64,000 nucleotides of DNA from Liolophura sinensis (Eukaryota > Mollusca > Polyplacophora > Chitonida > Chitonidae): positions 59,315,249 to 59,379,248 of the forward strand of contig NC_088295.1 in NCBI RefSeq assembly GCF_032854445.1, given 5' to 3'. A program made the translations under genes and the position numbers. Below are positions 12,894 through 22,775 of this stretch, piece after piece. The first letter of the stretch is position 1. Each line of letters begins with the position of its first letter. The notes under the pieces are model-generated. The model was not told where the DNA came from. It saw nothing but the letters and a program-made list of their open reading frames with translations, and ran no database searches.

Positions 12894-13124
12894 TATTGTT
12901 TTGTACATGCAATATCTACGTGTGTCACATATTTAAGGCCATTTAACTTACAGGCCATTAAAAGCAATTAAATTCCTCTCCATCTGTCATCAAAATGCCA
13001 TCATCAGCAGTAATATAACGTATCATTAATGTTTTCACATGAAACCGTCATATCTTACGTCCAATGTCAACTTGGAATCACACTGGAGAATTGGTTTGAA
13101 AGGTAAACATGAACTCTTCAACAT

Positions 13125-13255
13125 AATTATTCAGTTATTTGACCGGTGTCCACATGCAGCACTGTTGAAATCACTTATAAGACGGCATAGGAGGAAAACG
13201 GACAGAGTCCGAAGAAAACCATCAAGCTTAAGCAGGTATCTGACAAACTTTCTGA
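13125..13255 (-). mobile_element. Degenerate SINE remnant
   Basis: TTATTTGACCGGTGT, then CACTTATAAGACGGC and GGAGGAAAACGGACAGAGTC follow the order of the SINE core at low identity. It is an old copy. Confidence 0.55.
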
Positions 13256-13358
13256 CATGAAATAGCAACAGAATAAGATGAAGCTAGATGTTTAGACACT
13301 TTAACCTCACAAGAAGTTTATTTCCACTCAGTACACAGCTTTTAATTTTGCAACAGCT

Positions 13359-13668
13359 CTAAGTACTCTCGAGTAAATGCTCACTACTGTGAATCATCTT
13401 TCCAACGTTAATCACAATTCCAATATGGCTGACAAGGAACAATGGGGCACCATTGTTCATGAAGTAATGATTTGCGCTCTGCTGACATATCGTCCTGTGG
13501 TCACATGACAACATCACTATGCTCACCAACCTATCAAAACACACCGTGTACTCGGCGCCAGTGCTGACGTCATCACTAATCCTGGACTCCGGAACAATTT
13601 GTCTCATCAATGGTTTTAAGAAATATCCAACGAAGAAACAAAGTACTCCACATAGTTCAAACCCCCAC
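13359..13668 (-). pseudogene. Decayed RING-finger paralogue
   Basis: The minus-strand frame matches the RING protein at 14438-14764 along its length: GVLCFFVGYFLKPLMRQ corresponds to GLLCFLAGYFYRPMRQ, and TVCFDRLVSIVMLSC to TVCFDRQVNIVLLPC. The first zinc ligand is Tyr instead of Cys (EYTVC), the ligand in CQQCAN is Ser (CQQSAN), and the final Cys-x2-Cys pair is gone. A zinc-binding RING cannot form. No in-frame ATG is visible before the membrane segment. This is a broken tandem copy, not a short functional gene. Confidence 0.8.
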
Positions 13669-13860
13669 TGTGAAAACAGTATGTGCTAGAGGACCGCCTC
13701 TTTTCGTCTTCACGAATGTCTTGTAACACCTCAACGAGATCTCGCTTTTCAACGTCAATTTTCTTTAAGAAATGATAGCAGGACTGACATGTGAGCACAT
13801 ATAATTATTATCTACCTGACATGCTGTGAATATCTCGTCCTAAAGCGTGATTTCCAACTA

Positions 13861-14099
13861 CACTCAAAAAATTTATCTGTTAATTTTAACATAATGTCTT
13901 TTATCTGAGTGATACTGGAATGTATTCTCTTATTACAGCAGATTTTTCTGATAGATAAAACCCACATATTCTGTTAATTCAACATAAAGATATTAGGTTG
14001 AATATAACTGAATGTTGTGTTATAATAACGGAATACATTCTAACATCACGCAGACAACAGACTTTGTGTTAAAATTAACAGATTAATTTTTTTAGTGTA
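13861..14099. mobile_element. MITE-like element with CACTC..(A/T)AGTGTA ends
   Basis: The left end reads CACTCAAAAAATTTATCTGT and the right end ACAGATTAATTTTTTTAGTG, an imperfect terminal inverted repeat. Interior arms (GGAATGTATTCT and GGAATACATTCT) are also complementary. It has no coding capacity. It shares ends with the elements at 16221-16618 and 21548-21643. Confidence 0.75.
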
Positions 14100-14437
14100 T
14101 TTCCTTGATACCGCACGTGTACATATTCTTGACCACTAACAACTCTTTCGTAATAAGTTGGAACTTACAGATACGATTATATGTACTGTACATTAGCATA
14201 TGGACAGGATTCCGCAATCAGTCACACCTTTTGTAGTCCTTTTTCGTGTATCACGTATATGAAGTCAACTTAACGTGCGTCATACACCGTGGAAAACAGG
14301 GCTGGCTGTTTTCTTCTTCTTCTGGTTCTTGGTGTCTTTTCAAAGTGTTTTTTTTTTGTTTTAAACTAGGCTGTGAGTCTCTGCAAAAACTTACATAAAA
14401 AATCCTATTCACACACCACATGGTTATTTTTAACCAG

Positions 14438-14764
14438 CTATGTGTATATTCGTGTAATATCCTGTATCCTACGCCGGCAAGTTGGGCAAGTTGCGTTCAG
14501 TCGAAGGCACTGATTTGCGCACTGCTGACACATCGTCGCATGACCACATGGTAACAGCACTATGTTCACCTGCCGATCAAAACACACAGTGCACTCGGGG
14601 CTAACCCCACCATAACCCGTGGCACAACGGCCCTCGTTCTCACCCATCCGCGACTCTGGGGAAAATTGTCTCATCGGTCGGTAGAAATATCCAGCCAGGA
14701 AGCAAAGTAGTCCATATATCACAAGAAACAGAAGCTTACAAACTGCCCATAGTATATTCCACAT
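14438..14764 (-). CDS. Short membrane-anchored C3HC4 RING-finger protein
   Basis: This is an intronless 108-residue ORF. Residues about 4-27 are strongly hydrophobic (LWAVCKLLFLVIYGLLCF) and predict one membrane segment at the N-terminus. The RING follows with ligands Cys58, Cys61, Cys73, His75, Cys79, Cys82, Cys93 and Cys96, all present. Ring-to-end length equals that of the 184-residue paralogue at 9992-10546, but the octapeptide repeat linker is absent. Likely a membrane-bound E3 ubiquitin ligase, by family inference. The decayed copy at 13359-13668 lies 770 bases downstream on the same strand, consistent with tandem duplication. The ATG chosen is the first in frame and precedes the hydrophobic segment. 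Confidence 0.8.
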   Translation of the reverse strand: MWNILWAVCKLLFLVIYGLLCFLAGYFYRPMRQFSPESRMGENEGRCATGYGGVSPECTVCFDRQVNIVLLPCGHATMCQQCANQCLRLNATCPTCRRRIQDITRIYT

Positions 14765-15434
14765 TGCGAGGCCGACCCAGGCTAAATCCTTTGACGAGCT
14801 TATTTCACACGCTTATGTTATGAGAGTATACCGTTCGCATCTGCAAGTACATGTACACTCACATGTAGGCCTACATGTAGCTCTGTCACACATTTGCTCT
14901 TGAACTGACGGACTACTTTTTCATGTGAGAAATACATATTACCTTTATACCACCGGAACTGAGTTAACAAAGTAGAGCAGCGTGCGTAGTAGGCGTCACG
15001 GTTAGTTTAAGTCCCCTCTTTACTCAACCGCTATTTATGTATCAGGACTATGATCTGACAATGTAGTATGAACACAGGATAGGAACGGAAGGAAGGTGGT
15101 GAAGGAATGTGTACAGCGTACTACCTACAGGCCTAAGCCTAGGTTATACGCATGACCCGATCAGTTTCATTTTCATTCCCGGATATGACCCTATTTCCCC
15201 GAACTAGTCTACTGAGTAAACCACAGTTCTGACTGAGTATGAAGAAAGACCAGGTGTTGCATTACAAGGTATACGTGGTATAAAAGAAAGTTGCATGAAA
15301 CGTCATGTTCTGTTTTCAGATCAAGGGAATTTTGTGACCTCGCTGTGCGCACAGCTTTCGGTCAGATCGAGGTTTGGTTGGGCTTGTGTTGTTTTGGCAG
15401 CCGTCTTGGAGACATTTGCTTCACGTTTAGTGGC

Positions 15435-15607
15435 CCTAACTTTCAAGCCCATAACGTAGGCCTAACTTACAAGCCCATAACGTAGGCCTAACTTACAAGC
15501 CCATAACGCAGGCCTAACTTACAAGCCCATAACGTAAGCTTAACTTTCAAGCTCATAACGTAGGCCTAACTTTCAAGTCCATAACGTAGGCCTAACTTAC
15601 AAGCCCA
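15435..15607. repeat. 26-bp tandem repeat, about six copies
   Basis: The unit is CCTAACTTACAAGCCCATAA plus CGTAGG, with minor variation (TTTCAAG for TTACAAG). Confidence 0.9.
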
Positions 15608-16220
15608 CAGCCTCAATATCAGGCTCTTTCAGTGAATACATTTGGATAAAGCAGATTAATAACGACCAATCTGTGTTTCAGTGTATAAGTCACCTTAAAT
15701 TATTTCTCTATGAACCATGTGTAACATGATGTTTTAAACAAAAACCGGACAGGTAATTTGCAGAATAAGGTGCCGACGACGCTCCTGTAGCCCTTTGCCC
15801 AATCTAAAATTCTGAATACCGCCCCCTCCCCCCCAGTATAGCGTGCATATCTGTAAGTCACATGTGAGAAATGATCGTCAGTGACTTGAAAAAAGGTAGG
15901 TAGTTTTCCCCGGGCAGTCCGGTTTCCTCCACCCATAATACTGACCGCCGGTGAGTAATTCTTATGAGGGACAGGTCGTTAAACAACAATCAAACAATTA
16001 AAGAAAGAAACACATTCAAATCATGGCTCCCACAGCCACTGAACTTAATGCTTTTATGCACTGACACGTCTTTAGTAGCCTGTAAAACAAAACAAACTTC
16101 CATAAAACCCATGGAACTTCAATACTTCATTTCTACGCGGCGCCTGTCAAAACTCCACCTCGCCGGGTAGGTCGACCGATCACTTATATTGAACAAACTT
16201 TTGTATAATTCACAGAATAA

Positions 16221-16618
16221 ACACTAAAAAAATTAAAGACTGAGTGATGCTAGAATGTTTATTTATTTATTTATTTATTTATTTGACTGGTGTATTACGC
16301 CGTACTCAAGAATATTATGGTGCAAGGGGAAACCCACGATCATCCGCAGGTTGTTGCCGGACCTTCCCACGAACGGCCGGAGAGGAAGCCAGCATGAGCT
16401 GGACTTGTTTTCTGTTAGGATAACACAATGTTCTGTCATATTCAACATGATGTTCTGTTAGTCTAATATAATTTTTATGCTGAATTAATAGAGTATGTGT
16501 GTTATATTTAAAAGAATAATCTGCTGCAATGGCAGCAGATTCTAGCATCACTCAGACATCAGACATTCTAGACATCAGACTTTCTGTTAAATTTAACAGA
16601 TTATTTTTTCTTAGAGTA
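16221..16618. mobile_element. MITE-like element interrupted by a SINE
   Basis: The ends are ACACTAAAAAAATTAAAGAC and a right end rich in ACAGATTATTTTTTCTTAGA. Sub-terminal arms GACTGAGTGATGCTAGAAT (16239-16257) and ATTCTAGCATCACTCAGAC (about 16538-16556) are exact reverse complements. A minus-strand SINE at 16258-16409 sits inside the left arm. Confidence 0.75.
16258..16409 (-). mobile_element. SINE nested in a MITE
   Basis: (TTTA)n, then GACTGGTGTATTACGCCGTA, a core shortened by a deletion, and GCCAGCATGAGCTGGACTTG. It runs antisense to the plus strand. The core between AAGAATAT and TATGGTG lacks the usual CACTTATACGACGGCGG. Confidence 0.8.
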
Positions 16619-18123
16619 GCCACAATTTATCATATTTACACTCAGAGAAAATGTCAATGGTTCAAAACTCCCCCCGTTTGTTCTTCTTGAGCACGGCTAT
16701 CAACAGCAAACAAATAATTGTATCTTCTAATTCAAAGATATATGAAACAGAGGTCTGTATAATAACAGTATTTGCCTTTATTTATTTTTTCCAGACGGAA
16801 AACCACAATGTTCGACACGAAAAATTATTTACTTCGATTGAGAGAAAAGGTGATGAGATATGTAAATTTCCACAGAATGCATCTTTCTGATTGGCTACCA
16901 AGCCAGGACTCTTTTGACATCTGCTACATATCGCTCGTCATTGGCTCGCTTTCTCTGAGGTCCCTTCAGAAAAGCTGAGATGTTTGGTAACGAACTGACA
17001 GTCTTGTAAAATTGCTGTAAGCACACGTGAAAACATTTTATACCATTGTTTTTACGGGCGGAGTTAATGTGTAAATGCTCTGAAATACCAAACCGTGATT
17101 ACAATTGTTGACAATACAAATTTCTGCTATATTACGGTGTTGCAATTCGCAAAAGAAGAATACTTTTCATATTTCACTGAAATAACTCTTTCTTCACCTT
17201 GTAACTTTGTGATTAGGAAATTTGTGTTTTTCTTTTCTTTTTTTTTTAACGCAAACGAAATGAAAAATTCTTTTCTACAATTTAACGTCAACCGGTATGC
17301 GGTATGTGTTTTTGTAAGCAGAAAGTCACTCAGATTAATATGTGAAGGAAACTGGAGAGAAAACATTTATACATAGCACACTGTAGTTTATGTCTAGTTT
17401 ATACAAGATTTGAAAGACAACAAAAATGAGGCAAACGTTATTGGAAAGACCACTGAAAACTACATCTAGAACTTTTTGGTTTGTTTTTGAGTGTTTTTTT
17501 TTTTTTCAGGATGGAAAGTATGCTGTCAAATCCTGCATTCTAAGGTTGGCATAATCGATAACTTAATCGGTCATTCCAAGTTTTTGTTCATCCAGAGTAC
17601 CGCATTTAAGTTAACAATTGCAAACTTCACAAGACACTTTCATTCAACGTTATCAAGATAGATATAGTTTTTAGTTGTCCTTCCGATGATTAATATTTTT
17701 GTTTTCTTTCTCCTTAACATAACACTTGCTATAAAGTTGCCTGTTTTATTGGTTGGGTCTTCAACTAAGCGCTTATATCGCTTTTCATTTTCTGACATTG
17801 TCACCCCGAGCTGACCCCAACTTGGAAACGATTAATGCCTTGGACCAAATTTTAAAAGTCTATAAAATGTGTGTCTTATAGCGCAAGAAGTTCAAATTCC
17901 GAACAGATTTGCCTGAATTATTGTTACATATCACGCTTTCCGAATTTAAACAATAATTTCCCAAAACATGTGTTTGAACCTCATTTCCAACCTGCTTAAA
18001 TAAAAGAAAGCTAAAATATGAATTAATTTCATCACACAGACAACTCAAAACTATGCGTAAAAATACTTTCATTTATTTTTTCAGATTTTTTTTGTAAGAG
18101 TGTTGAAAAGCATTCAAATATTT

Positions 18124-18369
18124 GAATACTGTGGTGGGCTTTTTGAGCCATACTGCCGGTATTTAGGAACTCTGATGTCACATCACCTTTTTTCCTGATG
18201 TTCACCAGAAGGAAGGAAATTTGGGGAACATTATTTCAGTAATCTATTATTCATGAGTAAAAAGTGTTATTCCGACATTCAGCGTCGTGATTAGAGTTGG
18301 AAAAACTTCTGTGACGTTAGAGTTCCTAAATCCTGATAGTATGGTCCATGAAGCCCACCTCAGAAATAA
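18124..18369. mobile_element. Inverted-repeat element with ~65-bp arms
   Basis: The left arm (GTGGTGGGCTTTTTGAGCCA .. TTTAGGAACTCTGATGTCAC) is repeated in reverse complement at about 18305-18369 with roughly 80% identity. There is no ORF. It has the architecture of a MITE. Confidence 0.7.
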
Positions 18370-18583
18370 AATGTTTCAACACATTTACTCACTTCACAAA
18401 AATCTAAAAATACTAATAAAAGTATATTTATGTACAGTTTTAAGTGGTCTGTTTAATGATGAATACTTCGATTTTTAGAGGTTTTTTCCTTTAAGTGAAA
18501 TCCATCATCCATGCATATATGTATTTGATAGTCTTCTTGATGACTGACAAGTTACTGTAAAGAACAGAGACCAGACAAGTTAC

Positions 18584-20270
18584 CTGCAAGTTTGGATAAT
18601 CCTTGAGGGCATCAGCTCCAATAAACTCGATGGTATTAGAAGTGGCCTCCAGCAATCCCACATCGCCATAGACAGACTAGAGCCGACCAGGTACCCAGTT
18701 CCATTCTTCTGCAAAGCCTATACAGGAATATAGCTTTCTTTTAGTATGATTGGTTGCGTCTAGCTGTCAGAGCCGCCAGTGGCGTGGCTTAATCCATAAA
18801 CATCTAAAACTATATGCCTGGATTAGGTACACTCGCGCATGAATACAATTTTCTTGCTCAACTATTGCATGTGACGAGGTTTAAGAAATAAAATATAACA
18901 CATCGCTGAAGTACACACACAAGAGCGCCAAAAGACATTTTGCTTTGGTAATTTTACCTTTCTTATATTTATCAGAAATAGTGAATTGTTATTTGGTTTG
19001 ATGAAACTATGTGTCTAGATTTCGTGTACAGAGTATTGTGTTGACTAGATGAAAAAAACTTACAGCTTGCAAAACATATATGGCTATATATATACTGGGA
19101 ATATTAACACACAGCAATATTTTAACGGAAAAAAAGAACTTCAATCAATAAAGTTTTATGCAAATATGGGTTACCTTCTCAAATGCGGGAAGATATCGTG
19201 GCAAGACCTTCTCTTTGACATTGCCCAGCACTACGTCTCTCTCCCGGAACCCCAGGGGGAGGTAGTTGTCGTTGAAATCCTTTGCCCTTCGAAAAATTTG
19301 TCAACCCTGTCAAGAACATATGTATTTAGCATTTCTTCCTTAGATTTTTGTTTTCATGTGAAATGGAAACTTTGGATAAAGAAATAATGATTCTTTATCC
19401 AGTCATTGTTGCTCATTATAGTATATTAAATGTTGAAGAGTTGAACTTTTAGAACAAAACGCCACAGAAGAGGCCTACGCCATAGGGCCAGACTGTACAT
19501 GTTAACACCGGTGGGTGTATACAATTGTTAATATCATCGATGATTTTCATTCCTTGAAATACCTATTTTATAGGTACTGGAAGGTCAGTCAAGAAACTGA
19601 AGTCATGTGTTGTAGATAATTTTCAATATTCCATATACCCGCTCATGCAATCAATTGCTCCACCAAGGAACGTCACCACAACGCCGTATAATGCCGCAAC
19701 GCGCAACTCAGGTATGCTGGAATGACGTCAACAACATTTTGAAGCACAGCGTCATTTGTGGCGGCTATACGTCGGCGATGGGTGACGCTATGAGTGCTAG
19801 CCAAAGGTGGACGTGACAGAAATCTTTAAGATGCTACGAAAATTTACAATAGCCGTTTTATTGCACAGCAATTTTTTTCCCTTTTCATTTTAACATTTTT
19901 AGAAAGACTAACTCGATCCTTATAATTTAACCCTGCTTTTTAAGACGCAGTTGTGGCAGCGGTATTTCTCTTTACTGAACATTGTGAAGGTGAGTTCGAT
20001 GGTGCGACTTCAGTTGTGTGAAGCGCCCGTCGGCTGAATCGAGAATAGCGCTCTAGAAAGCCAACAGCTTATCGCTTTATACATCAGTCGACCACCGTTC
20101 ACTTTGCTGTATACTCATCTGTATGTACTCACACAGCAGCCTCCTTATCATCTTTGCCGTATAGACCTCCTCTCCTGGCTATGTACCGTACAATAGCTCC
20201 AGTCTGTACAAGCCTCAGACCATCGATGTCCAACAACGGTAACTGGTTGAAGTCGAGTAGACCATCTGCA

Positions 20271-20334
<64 letters not shown>

Positions 20335-22775
20335 CTACCACGAAACATGCATGTTGCGATATAGGATATACTTGAATAATTCTATTGATATACCCATAAT
20401 ATTGCATTAGTGTCTAATGTCTTGCTGCGGCTTTAAGTCGGAAGACTAAAACTTGTCCGTATATAGTGTAATTCATCAGATGTCTCAGTATTATTGATAA
20501 ATTGTTGTATCTAATTAAAAATAGGGTGAGATAAAGGAGCTATACCGGAGATTTTAGCTAAAAAATTCACATTCCATTGCTTAATCAAAACAAGCTCTCT
20601 GTATTTACCAAGAATATTATAAATCATTTCGTTTCATTAAATATCACACTCGCATATGTACTATAATGTTAGTTAGTTTACCAAGATGTTTGGAACTTTA
20701 TTACCGATTTTAAGGGTGACACGTGCACCAACAAGGCTGATATTTTGTGACAGGTAATTATTAGGGCTATTTTAATATAACAGCAAAAATTCGTTTGTGT
20801 TTGCGGTGATCTATATTTTGCCGAAAATGTACAATATAATCTCTTTGATATGGTTGTAGCTCATTTATTTTCAAAATCCTCTACTTTTTTACAGCATACA
20901 TAGGTAAATATTCTTTGATCCGAAATCAACATAACTATACCTGTGATAAGTTTGACCATCTCCTCCCGCTTTGTCAGGAACACTTCATTAAACTGGAACA
21001 GAGGTGATGACAGGCACACTTAAGTTATACAATACATTCTATAACCCCACAAACCAATAGCCATATGTAATATTCTTTCACACAAATTTCCTGTTTGCTT
21101 TCGGCTATCTCACAGCACAATTAAGGAACCCATACCAGATATTTATTTATTAACTGATTTACATGTATTAATTTGTTTGGTGTATCAAAAATTTACACGG
21201 TACAGAAACAATGGTATCGGTGGTAAACGGCCACATTATCTCAGCTATAACAAACGCCGACGAAGGAGCGAGAGCTGGATTCGAACACGCGATCTCATTG
21301 TCGAAAGGCCTGACATCTGTTCGCAGCGTCTGAGCCAGCAAGGTGCGTCACATATTTCTTCACAGAACAGGCCTAGGTCACAAATTATCTGTTCATGTTG
21401 CAGAACTAATATACGTGACATTCCAACATTTCTTCTTCGTTCTTTGCATGTACACATTCCTAGATTTTTTTTTCTACCATTATCATCAGACTAGCATTAT
21501 CATCAGATTAGCATTATCATCAGGTAATTTACTAAACTCCACCTAGAACACTCAAAAAAATTAATCTGTTAATTTTAACAGAAAATCTTATTACTCAGAG
21601 AACAGATTTTCTGTTAAAATTAACATATTAATTCTGTGAGTGTGTATATACCCCTCTGATGTGTTATCTCATGTCAGCGTAGCTCGGTTTATGTAGGTCA
21701 GTTTTACGTACGGATTTTCTGAATGCACGCATACAGGCCTGATAATAGGGCTTATGGTTGTATGTAAATATAGCTTTGGTGAGATCAAATATAGTACGAA
21801 CGAAACGAACGAAAATATGCAGGCTGTTGCATAGATGTAGTACCAACAGCTAGGTTATAGTCTATACTACCGATAACCCACGTGCAACACAGCTATAGCT
21901 GAATTAATATATAAATTCAAAGCGAACCCCAATCTATATAGGTCTAGGTTACCAGTGCTATATATAGGACTATATCGGCTACACACAGCCGCCTTAGTTT
22001 CGATCGTCTAATGAAAGGATTGAAAATACAGTACAGTTACCGGGCCAACTCAATAAACGTACATCTAGTTTATAATTGATCACATATATAGGCCCTGCGC
22101 AAGAACATTTAATTAGAATTGTTAGAAATAAAAAATTTTCCCACCTACTAGTACACAGGACTACATGTATCGAAAAATATGTTTGCGGTATGGGCCCCTG
22201 CACATGCACATTTTTCTTGCTGCCAGTAAGGATGATACCCGATGTTGTTGGAGATCGCGAACTAGTTTAAATGAAGATATCCTACATCAAAATTCACCCC
22301 CACAGCTAACAGGTTTAGGTCGACTTGGCGCTTTTCAGTCTGAGGAAGGATCGCGAATATATAAAGTATATTTAACAAGAATAAGAAGTATATTTCTTCT
22401 TCACATATAGGCCTACAGACATATCACGAACTAATCGTTCTCGTCTTCTGAGACAAGTTGTGTGCTTCAGTACCTCACTTCTCATCCATGGTGGGAAAAC
22501 GAATCAGAAGCAGCAAATAGCTGTTGTTTGAAAATTATGTGAAATTCTCTGCGCCTGCGCAAACTGAAGCGCATAGATCGTACTTGTACAAATCTTGGCA
22601 TAAGCTCTACGCGTTTATGATAGACCCTAGGCTACCTCCCAATTCTTGCTCGCACGTGCATGTTCAATTTTTAACTGTACTTGCTCATTACCTTGATGCC
22701 CGCAGCTGAAAGCATAAATCGGATGATTTCTCCTTTTCCTCTACCGTCAAAATAATGCAGAGTGACTTGCGACAT
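18584..22775 (-). CDS. Glutathione S-transferase (alpha/sigma-like), last exon not found
   Basis: GSTs conjugate glutathione to electrophiles, or serve as eye or stress proteins, in the cytosol. Exons: 22692-22775 (ATG), 20941-20992, 20133-20265, 19175-19306, 18584-18717. Exon 1 gives MSQVTLHYFDGRGKGEIIRF, with the N-terminal Tyr that activates glutathione. Exon 3 holds the glutathione-site motifs NQLPLLDIDG and LVQTGAIVRYIA. Exons 4-5 give the helical domain (ending EKVLPRYLPAFEK, then GYLVGSSLSMA). Phases join exactly between exons 1-2-3-4. Two breaks: exon 4 lacks one base near 19280-19288 and exon 5 lacks one near 18663-18667. About 178 of the usual ~205 residues are present, and no terminal exon is visible. 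It could be a real gene with assembly errors or a decaying copy. Identification as GST is firm; the subclass is not. Confidence 0.8.
20276..20331. repeat. (TA)n microsatellite at a splice acceptor
   Basis: About 28 TA units end roughly ten bases from the acceptor of GST exon 3 (exon edge 20265). It replaces the polypyrimidine tract expected there. Confidence 0.95.
21150..21330 (-). mobile_element. Diverged SINE-like remnant
   Basis: ATTTATTTATTAACTGATTT and TTTGTTTGGTGTATCAAAAA resemble the SINE tail, and GAGAGCTGGATTCGAACACG resembles the reverse complement of a tRNA B box. The middle is not conserved. Confidence 0.45.
21548..21643. mobile_element. 96-bp near-perfect palindromic MITE
   Basis: The left half contains CACTCAAAAAAATTAATCTG then TTAATTTTAACAGAAAATCT. 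The right half mirrors it (AGATTTTCTGTTAAAATTAA .. CTGTGAGTGT). Only a short loop separates them. Confidence 0.85.

Larger units (their letters stand above)
14765..18583. other. Intergenic stretch with repeats, no gene seen
   Basis: Apart from the repeats listed separately, I see no exon with convincing homology. A degraded plus-sense SINE piece lies near 15900-15990. The missing last exon of the GST gene would be expected here but was not found by eye. Confidence 0.5.

Noticed and set aside
12602-12971. Overlapping 94- and 121-codon ORFs
   Set aside because: They are translations of the 39-bp tandem repeat on the two strands.
13861-14099. Regulatory hairpin of the RING genes
   Set aside because: The same ends occur at 16221-16618 and 21548-21643 away from RING genes, so it is a mobile element.
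17095-17376. 93-codon ORF on the plus strand
   Set aside because: It has a homopolymer-driven Phe run, no domain, and an equally long overlapping frame on the other strand.
20129-20407. ORF with a run of Ile-Tyr
   Set aside because: The run is translated (TA)n in an intron. Only the 20133-20265 part is a real GST exon.
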